A stretch of 45,709 nucleotides of DNA from Oehlia diaphana (GCA_003833135.1 QZLH01000045.1:7597-53305), one strand, 5' to 3'. Shown: positions 31,530-42,532, numbered from the stretch's first letter. Made by a program: numbers and translations. Notes: generated by a model from the sequence alone, not told the origin.

Positions 31530-33170
31530 TTTGATTTGTTATAATTTTTTTACTATTCTAGGAATTTTCGGAGCCTTTTTATAAGAAATGTTTATTACCA
31601 GATTTATTGATATTTTTTTGAAATTCCTAAAAATAAATTTTGTTTATAAACGCGTGATTATTAAAATCTTCATTTTAAGAAAGAAAATTATATTATCATT
31701 TTAATTTAATATTGTTAAATAAATGCGCCATTGCTTTTGTTATTGTATTAAGCTGGCTGGTTTTGCCTAATCTGTTTATCCATTTTGAAAAGTTAATTTT
31801 AATTAATCAGACATTTATGTAACATTAAAATTTATTTTTTATCACAGATCGGTTTTTTTTCCTTTAACGCTTTTGTTGCTTTTGTTGCTTTTGTCAAAAT
31901 TACGAGTCACATTGGCTGATTTATTATTAATTAATTTTCTAAAAATATAAATTAACAAAGAAAAATGCCTTTGTTAAAAAGCATGCGTGCACTATGACTC
32001 ATTTTTTTTAGAAAAGAATTGAATTATTTCATTTTGGTAAAGAATATATTAGATTAGATAGATATTAAACTTGTGCGACTTTAAAGTAAGGACGACTTTA
32101 AATTAAAGGCGAAAAAAAAAGTTTGTTGTATCGCAACGTTTTTAAGGAGATGGTAAACATAATTTATTTTGAATCTTACAGCTCTTACACTTAGGCAAAT
32201 TTGCCCAAAAATTTGGTGCTTAGATATTCTCTTTTTCCCCAAAATGTTTACTATAACGATTATAACGACATATCACATGATGATAATTTTAAAATTTACT
32301 AGTTATAGGAGGATATCATAATAATGATGTATGGAATTAATTTTGAAAAACAACTTTTATAAATGCTAAAAAACAATTATTTTCGTAAAATTATTAGAAA
32401 ATATAAAAACTCTATTTAGTTGTCTTTACTCCTTCCTTATTGAAAAATAAAGTTAAACCGATATAATTGTGATCGTGAAAATTTCTTGATGCTTTCTCTT
32501 GATTTTTTTATTTTTGAATTTTTTTTGGTAATTGAGAAATAAAATAATATAATTTATTTCCCATTTATTAAATTTGATATTTGTTAAATTTTATATAATC
32601 AGCATAATGGAGGAAGTTTTTTAAGTTTTTTGCTATATGTTACCAATTTAGTAGATTTGATCCTTAATTCTTACAGTTTGAGCGCTTTTTCCAGAAAATT
32701 TTGGCCATTAATTGATATATCTGAAGATGATAAAATAATCGAAAACTATTTGAATATGAGTTGCTAAACGGAATATCAGAATGTGAAAGAAGTTGTGCAA
32801 TCGGAAATATGCACGTAACAGTTGTCTAAATTTTTATTAATAAAAATAAATTTTCAAATTAATTAAAATGAATATGAATTTAATAAAATATTAACATAAA
32901 ACCAAATTAATACTACCTGTTCAATTTGTAATTTGATAATCTTGAATACTAGTAATTTAAAAATACAAGCATATACTGTATCAATGTTTCCAGCAAAATT
33001 TTAAATTCTCGTCTCTGTATTGGTATTGCTAATAATTATTTAATTTGTTCTAAAGAAAATAAAAGACCAAAAATCGAATGGGGGCGTTAATAAATTAAGT
33101 TGATAATAAATTTATTGTAAAATTCATGTAAGTGCTTGGGATGTTGTAGAATGTTAAAGAAAGTGGTGAT
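31530..33170. other. Intergenic; one possible exon
   Basis: An acceptor-like TTAATTCTTACAG at about 32680 is followed by an open stretch reading SAFSRKFWPLIDISEDDK then IIENYLNMSC and a stop at about 32768. It looks protein-like but is isolated. GCTTTTGTT is repeated three times at about 31870. Nothing else is supported. Confidence 0.35.
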
Positions 33171-33175
33171 GAAGA

Positions 33176-33420
33176 TTGCGTAATTTGTACATTTCGTTGC
33201 CATGTGAGAAAAAACCATATTTGCCAATTTATTATGACCGTCGTCATAACATTCAAACAGTCGACCCTCTCCGGTACTACCCAACTCTTGGCCTAGCATG
33301 GGACGCATTATTCTTAATGACGCGGCAAAAGCTTGAGCTCATAATTGAACAGAATATGTATAATATGGTGTTAAGTAAGGGCTCATGGTATATTCATGGT
33401 AAGCAGAGATATATATATTC
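33176..33420 (+). pseudogene. B-family DNA polymerase fragment
   Basis: The frame contains DPLRYYPTLGLAWDALFLMT then QKLELIIEQNMYNMV. This matches the pattern DPxxYxTxPGLAWDAxLxxT, xLELIxDxxMxxM seen in protein-primed type-B DNA polymerases of Polinton/Maverick-like elements and related mobile or viral lineages. Only this motif region survives. No exonuclease or palm (YxDTD) motif is nearby, and the frame then enters a pyrimidine-rich microsatellite-like tail. A dead fragment. The minus-strand frames here are shadows. Confidence 0.6.
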
Positions 33421-33519
33421 CTACCAATACATAATACAATTATGGCCATCCCTTCTACCTCTACCTCTATCTTTGTCTCTTTCTCTAATATTCTCCTTAA
33501 TTTCTTCAATATAACCAAC

Positions 33520-34640
33520 ATTATCATTCCGTTTATCGTTAATATCTAGCTGTAAAACGTTATATTCTTAGTTAGTTTCCACGTATTTGAGCTTTTAAAT
33601 TTTTTAAAGAAGCTTTGTAGTGACTAACAGTTGTATTTGATATACTTGTGAACTTGTTACACTATTTAAAACCATTTATCATTATTGGAGTTATAGCTGG
33701 TTGCTAAGGTGTTTAGTCATTTCGTATCCTATCGCTTCCCCATCAAGTAAATTATTTAAATAAATTTAAAAAAAAAAAATCTTTGTTTGAATTACCTTTG
33801 TGAAACTTGCTTCTGGTGCATGATAAGCTCATTAAATTTGAAGTAAAAGTTGAAAGTGAGAGGAAAATAAAAAATGTGAGACTCAGAGTTTTTATATAGT
33901 TTTGCATGCTAATTTTCGGTTTAATTGACCATAGAGTAAATCACGTTGATCAATGTACCTGCGGATTTTTTTTTTTAGATCGGTTTTTAGCATTATTAAA
34001 AGATGTATCAATTTGTATAAAGAAAAATAAAACATTAAGAAAAAGAAAGAAGAAATCCAGCTCTACAATTTACGCATGTCAAAGATTATGGTAAATGGCG
34101 AACTCAAGCACCTGCGGAATTTTGAAGTTTCGGAAAAACTTTACTATTGATAATCGTAGGCAAATTTGATCACATTTTTTGTGTAACAAAAATAAGTTTC
34201 GCATTTCGTACTATTTCTTGACAGTAATTAGCTAGTGGTGTTACAAATTATATTGTTCTACGAGTTTAATATTTTGTATCGTATAAATAAATCTAACACT
34301 TTCTATTCTTTGATTTTTGAACAATAATAACTGATAACGTTATATGTCATTATATGTAAAAATTCTAAAAATAGTTTATAGTATATGAATATATTATCAA
34401 ATTGCAAATTCGCCCAAGTAAAAAACATAGAACATTCGTTTTATAGTCCTTTTTATAAAATTGTTCATGAGAAATCAAGACTTTTATCTCATGCCACTTG
34501 TATATTAATTATTAGGTTATTAATACTTATTTTTCTTGCAAAAAGAAATACGTGTAATTGACAATTATAATATGTGTAAATAAATGCATCTTTTTTTTCG
34601 TTTTACACGTCCGTTAGTGGAAAATTCCCTCTTTCTTCTT
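33520..34640. other. Intergenic, nothing recognised
   Basis: A frame at 33906-34094 (VNHVDQCTCGFFFLDRF and a lysine-rich tail) has no recognised family. No RNA gene or element border was found. Confidence 0.45.
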
Positions 34641-34652
34641 ATATTTAACGTT

Positions 34653-35310
34653 ATGAGCATGAATTCCATTACCTTTAAATTAAAAATTCATTCAAGATAT
34701 AAGCCAAATACGTAAAAATAATATTGATTATGATGTTATTTTTATTGTGGGCCGGAAACCTCTTAGAAGAATGATTGGTCGTTCTTTTGTTTTGAAAGTT
34801 AGATCAATTTACTTTCATAATAAATTACAATCTTTTAAATTTCCCGAATATACTTTTGAAGTATTTGACGGAATCTTAAGGTAGCTATTAATCTATCTCT
34901 CATTATTTATTTAACATTTATACTAAGTTATTATAATTATTATTTTTTTATCCTAGTTTTTCTATGGTAACGAAATTAATGTTTTGACCATGGATTCATT
35001 GATGATTTTGTTGACCCTGATGAAAGCTGTAACGAAATTAATTGGCCATGGATCCATTGTCTTTGTTGAACTTAATTAAAGCCAAGCAACGTGAAAAGGG
35101 TAATCAGTATTATTGTCAAACGTTCAATCGTACCTTATCGAAGCTCGATCAAGTTGGAGATCTACGAAAACATTTTTATTGAACATTTGATAACGAAGAT
35201 TCTCAACAACTACAATCGTTAGTTCTGTAAAGATACTCTCAATTTGGATCATTTCAATAAATTTTCTGAAGAGCAATTGATCGAGTTTTTACAAATAGTT
35301 GGTAGGATTT
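34653..35310 (+). pseudogene. BTB/POZ-domain protein relic
   Basis: From 34684 the frame reads KFIQDISQIRKNNIDYDVIF, IVGRKPLRRMIGRSFVLKVR, SIYFHNKLQ and PEYTFEVFDGILR. This is the order of a BTB domain: DYDV, VG, a helix ahead of the R-S-x-YF motif, then FExxL. An upstream ATG (34653, MSMNSITFKLK) is one frame off. A GT-AG intron (34881-34956) is followed by FYGNEINVLTMDSL, again out of frame. A later stretch (LNLDHFNKFSEEQLIEFLQI, about 35235-35295) fits the post-BTB helical region. Frameshifts and stops in between make it non-functional. BTB proteins usually act as ubiquitin-ligase adaptors or scaffolds. Confidence 0.65.
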
Positions 35311-35877
35311 TATGTTTGGAATGCTGTGCTCGGTTGGGTGAATTGCGTTTGATAAAATCATAACGTCTTCATCAGCCTCTGGATTTCATCGGCGGCAGGG
35401 TTCGTACGAGATTAAACTAAGAAATAAACCAGATGCCTTTCAATATATATAAAGATTATGAGGTATTTCAGTTGGTTTATGTCTAAATAATAAAGCTCAG
35501 TAGAGCAAATTCATTTTCTTTGAGGGAATTTGATTTTGCTAATTCGGCTACTTTTATTTTGCATGATATTTTTTTATTTGTAATATGAATTTTTAGTTTT
35601 GCATCAAGATAAAAGTTAATTCAAATAATACAATTATGTCTTTCACGATTTAAAGCTATGTTTAATATATAGAACTCAATAAAAAATTATTATATAAATA
35701 AATATTTCACTTTCCGTTGAATCAGTTGTTGCCGTTGCTGTTTATGCTGTTTAATGAAATATAATTATTAGGCATTGCGAAACAATTTCCAAGTAAAGGA
35801 GCACCTTCGTTGCGTTATTCACTTGTCTATACAGGTTCTCTTTTTTTCAACGTAATCTTCCAAATTTTTCTTCCATT
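35311..35877. other. Intergenic, nothing recognised
   Basis: No ORF above 60 codons. Immediately before the duplication copy 2 an open stretch reads FFQRNLPNFSSI, continuing into the conserved WIIDIQ frame. It is unrelated to the sequence upstream of copy 1. Confidence 0.4.
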
Positions 35878-36253
35878 TGGATTATCGATATTCAAAATTT
35901 TCTGTCCGTAGTTCCTAAAAAGTATTATTCAAGATTAGTACCTTTTTATTATTGGTAAATAACAAAAATGATAACATGCATACCGAAAATCTGTTTGATG
36001 ACAAAAAGATAAAAATATGAGTGAACTATTGCAATACACACAATATTATCATATTTTTCATATGGGTTGTAATTGTAATTATTAAGCGGATGATCATTAC
36101 AATTATTGAGCATTTGAAACCACAATAAAAGGACATAAAAAAACCTTTTGCTTTCGTTATTTCCTAATATGAAATTTTTTTGTTTTTTCATTTTTTCCTA
36201 ATTTGATCAGCCGCAGTTCCTTGTACGCTATTAATTATTGAATAGTGATTATC
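35878..36253 (+). repeat. Dispersed ~380-bp duplication, copy 2
   Basis: Counterpart of 18691-19070, same orientation, 17.2 kb away. It differs by scattered substitutions, a GCGGATGATC-type insertion near 36088, one AAAAGGACAT unit instead of three, and a few poly-T length changes. The short frame WIIDIQNFLSVVPKK then YYSRLVPFYYW is kept. A 55-bp LTR-derived piece follows after 8 bp. Confidence 0.85.
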
Positions 36254-36261
36254 ACGAAAAA

Positions 36262-36322
36262 GTAATGGGAAGGAATATAATAAATATCAAGATAACTAAC
36301 TCTGCGGTGATCATGTGAAAGT
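36262..36322 (-). mobile_element. LTR-derived fragment, inverted relative to the right-edge LTR
   Basis: GGGAAGGAATATAATAAATA, TCAAGATAACT, GCGGTGATCATGTGAAAG is the reverse complement of 45488-45539 with a 3-bp insertion and two substitutions. Similarity stops on both sides, so it is a small remnant of the same LTR family or a shared promoter word. Confidence 0.6.
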
Positions 36323-36329
36323 CACGCGT

Positions 36330-37100
36330 CTTACGCTAGCCTTCAAATTTCTAATTCAGATCTTGTTCATCGCCATTTTGTAAATTTCAGTTCTGTAACA
36401 TCATCTGAAGAAGTAAACCAAACATGCTTATAAGAGAGGGTCACCATCAGTCCATTACCGATACATTATATAGGACCACTTCATCATATTCACCATTTGA
36501 TTAACATAAATTGGGATTATCCGACTCTTCGATCCTAACCCTATGAAGAAAACCTCGTCTTTATTTCCCTCCACATACATTTAAATTCATGAAATACTAA
36601 TCATAAGAAATAATAATCATGAAAAAACACTACCTCCCTATCTTAATAAAAAACGTTAAAATAAAATCTTTCTCCGTCTCTATTTCCTCTCATTAAAATT
36701 GAGAGAAAAACCAATTCCACTGACATAAATTTAAATTAAAAGAAACCCTTCTCCGTCTCTATAAATTCCACCGACATAAATTTAATAAATATTAAAAGAA
36801 ACCCATCTTTTTCCGTCTCTAACCTTTTAAATAATCATGAGGAAAAATATTCGACCTCATTTAATAACGTCTTTATTTTCTCTTTCACAATTTTAATTCT
36901 TTTAATGTCCCAAATATCAAATATAGAAGATAATTCTCGTTCGCCCTCGATTAATAACGACTAATAATCCAAAGATTTTTTTAATTGTAGAGAGAGTTAC
37001 TAACTTTTTGACTACTTCGAATACACAATCTGCTTCTCAATACTTTCTCTTTTATATATCAAAAAATAAAAAAAATATCGAATTAGATAATATCAACTTT
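36330..37100. repeat. Intergenic with three TCCGTCTCT-centred repeats
   Basis: TCTCCGTCTCTATTTCC, TTCTCCGTCTCTATAAATTC and TTTCCGTCTCTAACC (36668-36825) alternate with CACYGACATAAATTTAA and TTAAAAGAAACCC. A local tandem repeat of 50-60 bp. No gene is supported. Confidence 0.55.
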
Positions 37101-37103
37101 TTA

Positions 37104-37250
37104 GTGCTTCGATCCGTGCACGGATAAAACCGCGGTATCCGGATATCTGAAAAAAAAATAGCTATCTGGATACCGCGGGTTTATCTGGATAAAATATCCG
37201 GATAGAAAATATCCGGTTTGACCCGTTATCCGGATAAAAAAAATTATAAA
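37104..37250 (+). mobile_element. One end of a hAT-B-related element
   Basis: It starts TAGTGCTTCGATCCGTG, matching the hAT-B TIR in 13 of the first 13 positions. It is followed by dense TATCCGGATA/ATCCGG words and a CCGCGGTATCCGG / CCGGATAxCCGCGG inverted pair. The opposite terminus (CGAAGCACTA) is absent downstream in the window, so the element is truncated. Confidence 0.75.
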
Positions 37251-37368
37251 AAAATTTTTTTTAACCATTTAAATTACTTATTTATTGAAATTATTATCTA
37301 TTAAATTACCATTTGTTAAAATCATAATCTATCTTACTAAAATTACTAGTAGAATATTCAATGGTCGG

Positions 37369-37507
37369 TAGTAATTCAGGCCATCTATAATGCCAGCCCA
37401 AATTTTGCGAAATTGATATTTGTCAAGAGGCAGCAGTATCCGGCCCAGCTAAACAAAATTTGGGATTTTTGTAATTATGGCCATTATATATTTGGCCCAA
37501 ATTACTG
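37369..37507. mobile_element. 139-bp MITE
   Basis: The ends are TAGTAATTCAGGCCATCTAT and, reverse-complemented, CAGTAATTTGGGCCAAATAT, with CCCAAATTTTG/CAAAATTTGGG closing the inner stem. The flanking 8-mers (ATGGTCGG, TTGATCCA) are only partly alike, so hAT membership is a guess. Confidence 0.65.
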
Positions 37508-37893
37508 TTGATCCATGATTTTTAAAAAAAAATGATTTTTTCTAATAGTTAGGTTGAATTGATTAATTTTATATTACAAAATAGTAATATGTACAGTATA
37601 CAAATAATATCTAGGATTAACCTTTGGCGATAGATATGCAAGGATACTAACAATTAGCATGAAACAAAATAAAATTTGAACAATTATTTCGCATGAAAAG
37701 AAATATATTGTATAAACAATTGAATGACATTAAATAAAACAAAATAGGAAATCGATAGTCTATAAAGTTTTCCAATTGTTGCGTATACTATATCAAAGAC
37801 TTATCGGCTAATTGATAGCTTTTCATAAAAACCACACAACATCCACGCTATATACTATACAACATACATTTACACTCAGACAATAACTGTTTG

Positions 37894-38373
37894 TTACTTC
37901 ACTTTACTAAATACCCACTTCTGGCGTGTACTACTACCCGTGCGCTTAAGTGTGACTATATATTTAAAATTTGGTCCAAATTCTGCTGTTAGAGCCCAAG
38001 CCCAATGTAGGTCATTGCAGGGGTGAATGTATCCCTCTGGACGGAAATGCCAACATTGGTTAGGATTATTACGAATAGTGTTTGAAAGAGTGATTCCCTT
38101 GTTATGACCATTGGATTGAATGGACTCGCCATTGAATCTATTGATGGAACTACCCTTTACGAAACCACGAGTAGGGCAAAAAGGAACAGTTGTCAACTTA
38201 AGAGACTTTGAACTTTTTGTTTCTAAAACAACATTATTTTTATTTAATGTCCAAAAAAAATTCGTGCCTTTTAATTTAATATTCACTTGACAGGGTTTCC
38301 ATTTTTGACTTTTATGACTTAAAGCAACAGCAATAAGGGTGGTTAAAAGTAGCAAAAGGAAGTTAAATCTCAT
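37894..38373 (-). CDS. Secreted beta-trefoil (ricin-B-like) protein
   Basis: 159 residues from ATG 38373. A signal peptide (MRFNFLLLLLTTLIAVALS) is followed by a mature domain with NIKLKGTNFFWTLNKNNVVL, QCWHFRPEGYIHPC and SSTRQKWVFSKVK. The two Q-x-W motifs near 105 and 153 (QCW, QKW) and the intervening G-Y-I turn are the signature of ricin-B-type beta-trefoil folds. Such domains usually bind sugars. Three cysteines remain in the mature part. An in-frame ATG 25 codons upstream (38448) is rejected: the bases following it are TATAAATA, which fits the TATA box of this gene. The product is likely an extracellular small secreted protein. Carbohydrate binding is inferred and the ligand unknown. 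No sign of a catalytic toxin chain. Confidence 0.75.
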   Translation of the reverse strand: MRFNFLLLLLTTLIAVALSHKSQKWKPCQVNIKLKGTNFFWTLNKNNVVLETKSSKSLKLTTVPFCPTRGFVKGSSINRFNGESIQSNGHNKGITLSNTIRNNPNQCWHFRPEGYIHPCNDLHWAWALTAEFGPNFKYIVTLKRTGSSTRQKWVFSKVK

Positions 38374-38437
38374 TTTGATTTTTACTTTTTTTTTCTGTAG
38401 AGAAGAATGTTTTATTCCTGTTGCGATGTTTAGGGCA

Positions 38438-38445
38438 TATTTATA
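38438..38445 (-). promoter_or_regulatory. TATA box of the secreted-protein gene
   Basis: TATAAATA on the minus strand, 65-72 nt upstream of ATG 38373, immediately after an in-frame ATG. Transcription starting about 30 nt downstream would exclude that upstream ATG and produce a leader of about 35-40 nt (CATTCTTCTCTACAG, then an A-run). Confidence 0.6.
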
Positions 38446-38680
38446 CATGTAAAGATCGGTATAGAGACTTAATGTTTAGCGAAGTCATAAGTTTAGATGC
38501 TTAGATTCAGTTATTCAAAAAGAATTCTCACATATAAAAGGATTATTGATGCTTAGGCCACAGGATTAAATCGCGGCTTTGAATAGATGATATCCAAGCA
38601 TCTAATGTTTTTTGAATTGCTGGTTGTCTGAACTGCTTTACGCCTATACCATCTTTGACACGTCACGCACGTCTGTAATG

Positions 38681-38784
38681 TGTGCAGGCGCAGCGCCACA
38701 GCCACTTGTCAGTCCTGTCACTGATACAAGTGTGCCAGGTTAATTGCGCAGGCGCAGCGCCACAACCACCTGTCACTGATACAA
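38681..38784. repeat. GC-rich direct repeat, two copies
   Basis: GCAGGCGCAGCGCCACA, CCACYTGTCA and TCACTGATACAA form copies at 38681-38729 and 38745-38784. The second lacks a 10-bp TCAGTCCTGT-type segment. GGCGCAGCGCC is an 11-bp hairpin. About 60% GC in a very AT-rich region, within 310 bp upstream of the secreted-protein gene. It could be an upstream regulatory cluster. Confidence 0.8.
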
Positions 38785-38849
38785 CAAATCGTATCATTCG
38801 TGTCGCAAACTTTACACAAATAATCATTATATTACCGAAAAACACCGGT

Positions 38850-39305
38850 TAGTTAGTTAATTATCTAGATTTTTAGAGTATTTATGCTTTTAGAAAAAAA
38901 AAACGCGATTTTTGGTAAAAGTGATATAATTTATTTGTATTTATTATATTATGTACTGTAGCATGTTTTCGATTTTTTGTGTTGTTTTATTATTAATTTA
39001 TCATCTTTATTTCGTTAATAATTTGTTAAAATATCATTGATTTACCTATAGCGTTGCATTTATTTTTGTTAAATATCCATTTTATCTATTTTTTTTTAAA
39101 TAATGATATGTTTTTATCATCTTTATTATTAACTATCGTCGTAGAATATTAATTTGTTAAATTCTATTAATTATCTGTTGTAAAACTTTAATTATTAAAT
39201 TTTTAATTGTTAAAAGCTTTAATTCGTTAGATGATATTGAATTTTTATTAAAGAATGATATTAATAAAAAAATTCATTTATAGATCATTTCTTTTGCCGC
39301 CCATA
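38850..39305. other. AT-rich, no gene
   Basis: Contains several near-copies of TTAATTTGTTAAA-like words, as in TTCGTTAATAATTTGTTAAA. No ORF or element is identified. Confidence 0.45.
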
Positions 39306-39307
39306 TA

Positions 39308-39376
39308 ATGGGATGGGAGTCTCATCCCATCCCATCCCATCCCATCCCAAATCCCAAATCCCAATCCCAATCCCAT
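39308..39376. repeat. CCCAT/CCCAAAT microsatellite
   Basis: GGGATGGGA is followed by (CCCAT)5, then CCCAAAT and CCCAAT variants. The 39308-39604 frame runs through this simple repeat and is not supported. Two related 25-bp segments (TTACACAATCCCAAAAAGGA at 39470, TTACACAATTTCAAAAAAGG at 39519) follow. Confidence 0.85.
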
Positions 39377-39609
39377 TTAATAATATACTATATAAAAAAT
39401 ATTTATCCTATAATTTCAGCCAAATTTTATAATTCCGGCTTAAATTTCCTTTTTAGGCTCTCGAGTAACGTTACACAATCCCAAAAAGGAAATTTTGTTC
39501 TCATAAAACGGGATGAGTTACACAATTTCAAAAAAGGCAATTTCTATGTCGATCATTTATTTCCGGTCAAAATTAAAAAATCATGTGATACTGGCAATAA
39601 ATAGAAAGT

Positions 39610-40950
39610 TTTATTTAATAATGTAATTTAAATATATTTTATAAACTTTATTAGATATTCAAATATAAAAATTAATTATATTTATATAGATTTTATACTG
39701 ATTTTACTAAAAAAAGTATTATTTAAAGATTTTATATTATAATTTTTTATTTATTTATTTATTTATTTATTTTTTTTTTTTGCAAGGTAGTGCAATTTGC
39801 GAATTTAATTAATTACAGTATATAAAAGATAGAATAATATTTTGGTAATGAAGCACAAAATACAAAAGAAATATGAGGTACTTACAATATCTATCAATTT
39901 TAATGATATAGTCTTAAGTTAATAAAATGAAGGAGTTTGAACTGCTTCTTTTAGAGGTTTGCCAATATGATAATTTTTAGCAGCTAGAAATTTGAAGCAA
40001 TATAAAGAACATGAAAAATTTCAAGTAGCCCTAATAGATATTCTTAAATGAATAAGAACTGATGTATTATATTCTACTAAAAATTCTATTCAATTAATAT
40101 TTTATTTTATTGGATATAAAGCTTTTATAAAGGGTAAATGAAATTAATTATGTATTATAATATTTGGGTAGACTTGGATAAAGTCACTCATACTACATTT
40201 CAATTTCAAGAATTTAAAAATGTATGGATGAGGTAGTTTGCGCCTATTTTAAATAGATCAAGAAATTAATTATCAAAGAAAAATAGTCTGTATCATAAGT
40301 AGAATTAAGATGTATATCTAAATATTGCATTAAAGAATTCAAATACTAATAAAAAACAGGAGAAAAAATTTTTTAGAAAATGGCAAACTATAAAAACTTT
40401 AAAGTACTGAAAAAGAATCTGGATAATATTTCTAAACTAATTTTATTAGTAAAAATTAGAAATTTACTAAATAGATTTACCAACTAATGAATATGATTAG
40501 ACAAGCTAAAAGAATTATAGACTAGACAAATGGGACACTATAGTAGTTACTTCATACTTAAATCATTTTATTAGCCTTTTTTTATATTATAATTTTACCC
40601 TGGCTTCTATATTGTTATTTTTTTTTATTTTTTAGTTTTAGGTTTTATGTTATAGTTACAGTAAGTCTTTTAAAGTACTTATAAGATGAAGATTGAAAGA
40701 AGAAGTTTCCCTTTAAGAAAAGACTCCTTTAAGAAAAACTTACTTTCTTAGTCTAGAGTTTCAATTAACAATAATACATATATAATTGCTTTAGTAAATA
40801 GTTTAATTCTTAATAAATTAGTTTAGTAGTTTTATTATATATATCTCAATTGATTTTACATTCTTCTTTAATAAAGTTTTCAAATATATTGCAAAAAAAA
40901 AAAATTAACTAATAAATTAAGAATTATAGTAAAGTAAATTTATAAATAGA
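39610..40950. other. AT-rich; possible decayed 5' part of the LINE
   Basis: Open fragments on the plus strand (MKLIMYYNIWVDLDKVTHTT, FQFQEFKNVWMR, near 40138-40235) are interrupted by many stops and match no motif I recognise. They lie upstream of the RNase H domain on the same strand and may belong to the same element. No reverse-transcriptase YxDD box was found. Confidence 0.35.
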
Positions 40951-40952
40951 TA

Positions 40953-41980
40953 TTATCATTATGGCCCTCATCTACATGTGCAGAGCTAGTAGCTATTTTT
41001 CTGGCATTACTCACAGATCCTATGAATGCAAAAATTAAGATATATACAGACAGTCAAAGTGCCATATATATGATTAATAATAGATATAATAAATCGGGTA
41101 GAAAATTATTGAAACAGTCTAATTCTTTAATTTTACTTAAGATAGATATTCTTTTATAAGAAAAAAAGATGGATCTAGTGTTAGTGAAAGTTAAGGGGCA
41201 CAGTAGAGATGTTATGAATGAAATGGTAGATAAATTAGCTAAGAATACAAGTAACAACAGCTGTTTTTTAATAATAGGTTTAACTATAGCAATAGAAAAG
41301 TCAGATTTTTTCCAATTTTTAAACAAATCCCTATTGAATACAACTTAAGGAAATTTATCAAAACTCTAATGAATACTAAAGTGGCAGCAGAATGGTCAAT
41401 GCTAAAATCAAATAGACATGAAATTCCAATTGATTGGAATATAACTTGGAACTTAATTCATAGATATAAAGGGTTTAATTGTATTTCAGTTATTAAAAAA
41501 TATTGGCACTTAATATTTATTGTTAAACTATTTGCTAAACTTCTTCCTATAGGTACTGTTTTATTATAGCGAAAACCAAATCTATATAAAGAGTTTGTCT
41601 GTCCAAGGTGCAATGCTAACAAAGAAGAAAACAGACAGTATTTTATTGAATATAAGGCTAATAAGGACTTATGGCCTATAATCAAAAGCAGAATGCAAAA
41701 TGATGTGATTTTCATAATTCAAAAATAAAGTAATACAATAGAGGATATACCTAAGATTATATATAAGAAATTAAACCAGATATTAGGAACACAACATGAT
41801 AACAAAAAATTTTTTGACTTTTACTCACTGGCTTTGAAAGCTAAGATTGATACTAATTTTTCCAAAATATCAAAATAAATATTTGGATTTTCAGAGTCAA
41901 AAAACATTCTATTTCTGGTCTCATTTCTGGACTCCTTTATCATTCACTTTAAGGAATTAATTTGATTGCCTAGATGTAAT
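40953..41980 (+). pseudogene. LINE ORF2 C-terminus: RNase H domain and zinc-finger tail
   Basis: The frame reads WPSSTCAELVAIFLALLTDP, IKIYTDSQSAIYMINN and VLVKVKGHSRDVMNEMVDKL. It shows the catalytic Glu (AEL), Asp (TDSQ), His (KGH) and final Asp of RNase HI. The first catalytic Asp lies in lost sequence. A stop after KIDILL breaks it. The tail (VAAEWSMLKSNRHEIP, CPRCNANKEENRQYF) is the CPxC, EE, YF zinc-finger-like end typical of fungal LINEs with RNase H. Several stops follow. Minus-strand frames here are shadows. The 244-bp MITE follows directly. Confidence 0.82.
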
Positions 41981-42224
41981 TAAGGTTACTTGCCAAAACT
42001 TAGGGGTTTAGGCAAGATGGCGTTTTGCCAAAAAGCAAAATTCTGCCAAAACTATATTAAAGTTATATCAAAAAACTGGCGAAACTCTGGAGAAAGGCAA
42101 AACTGCTAAAACTTATTATAAATGCCGAAACTGCTGAAACTCTGCCAAAACTATAATAAATCTATAGTAAAATTTTGACGAAACTAATCGTAGGATTTTG
42201 AAGAGGTTTAGACAAGCAACCTTA
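41981..42224. mobile_element. Non-autonomous hAT MITE, 244 bp
   Basis: The ends are TAAGGTTACTTGCCAAAAC and, at the right, TAAGGTTGCTTGTCTAAACC. A perfect 8-bp duplication GATGTAAT flanks it (41973-41980, 42225-42232). The interior is built of GCCAAAACT / GGCAAAACTGC words in one orientation, an unusual subterminal repeat extended through the whole element. It interrupts the LINE tail. Confidence 0.93.
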
Positions 42225-42232
42225 GATGTAAT

Positions 42233-42532
42233 GCTACTAATAATGCATAGGAAAAAGCTAAAAATATTGGAAAAAAAGACAAATTAAATGAATCTGAAAA
42301 TATGGATCATTATTTCAAATCTTCTCATTAACAGATAAAACAATTAAAACAGAACAAACAACAATTGGAAAAAAATAATATATCAAATTTACGGAAAGAT
42401 CAAATGGTAGAGTTTGGTAATACATCAGTGGAATTGGATTCAGTACAGCCTGAAAACTTAGAAAATGAAAATCTCATATTATCAAAATGCTACAGAATGG
42501 AAAAAAAGTTCAAGATCAAATGTGTTTACTAA
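42233..42532 (+). pseudogene. Continuation downstream of the MITE, decayed
   Basis: An open, charged stretch (QIKQLKQNKQQLEKNN, LRKDQMVEFGNTSVELDS, QPENLENENLILSKC) ends at a TAA at 42532. Rejoining across the MITE gives CLDVMLLIMHRKKLKI over the junction. It may be the end of the LINE or a separate coiled-coil-like ORF fragment. Not recognised. Confidence 0.35.

Noticed and set aside
33339..33527. 62-codon minus frame
   Set aside because: Antisense shadow of the DNA polymerase fragment and a pyrimidine-rich tail.
39308..39604. 98-codon frame starting in SHPIPSHPIP repeats
   Set aside because: Translation of a CCCAT microsatellite.
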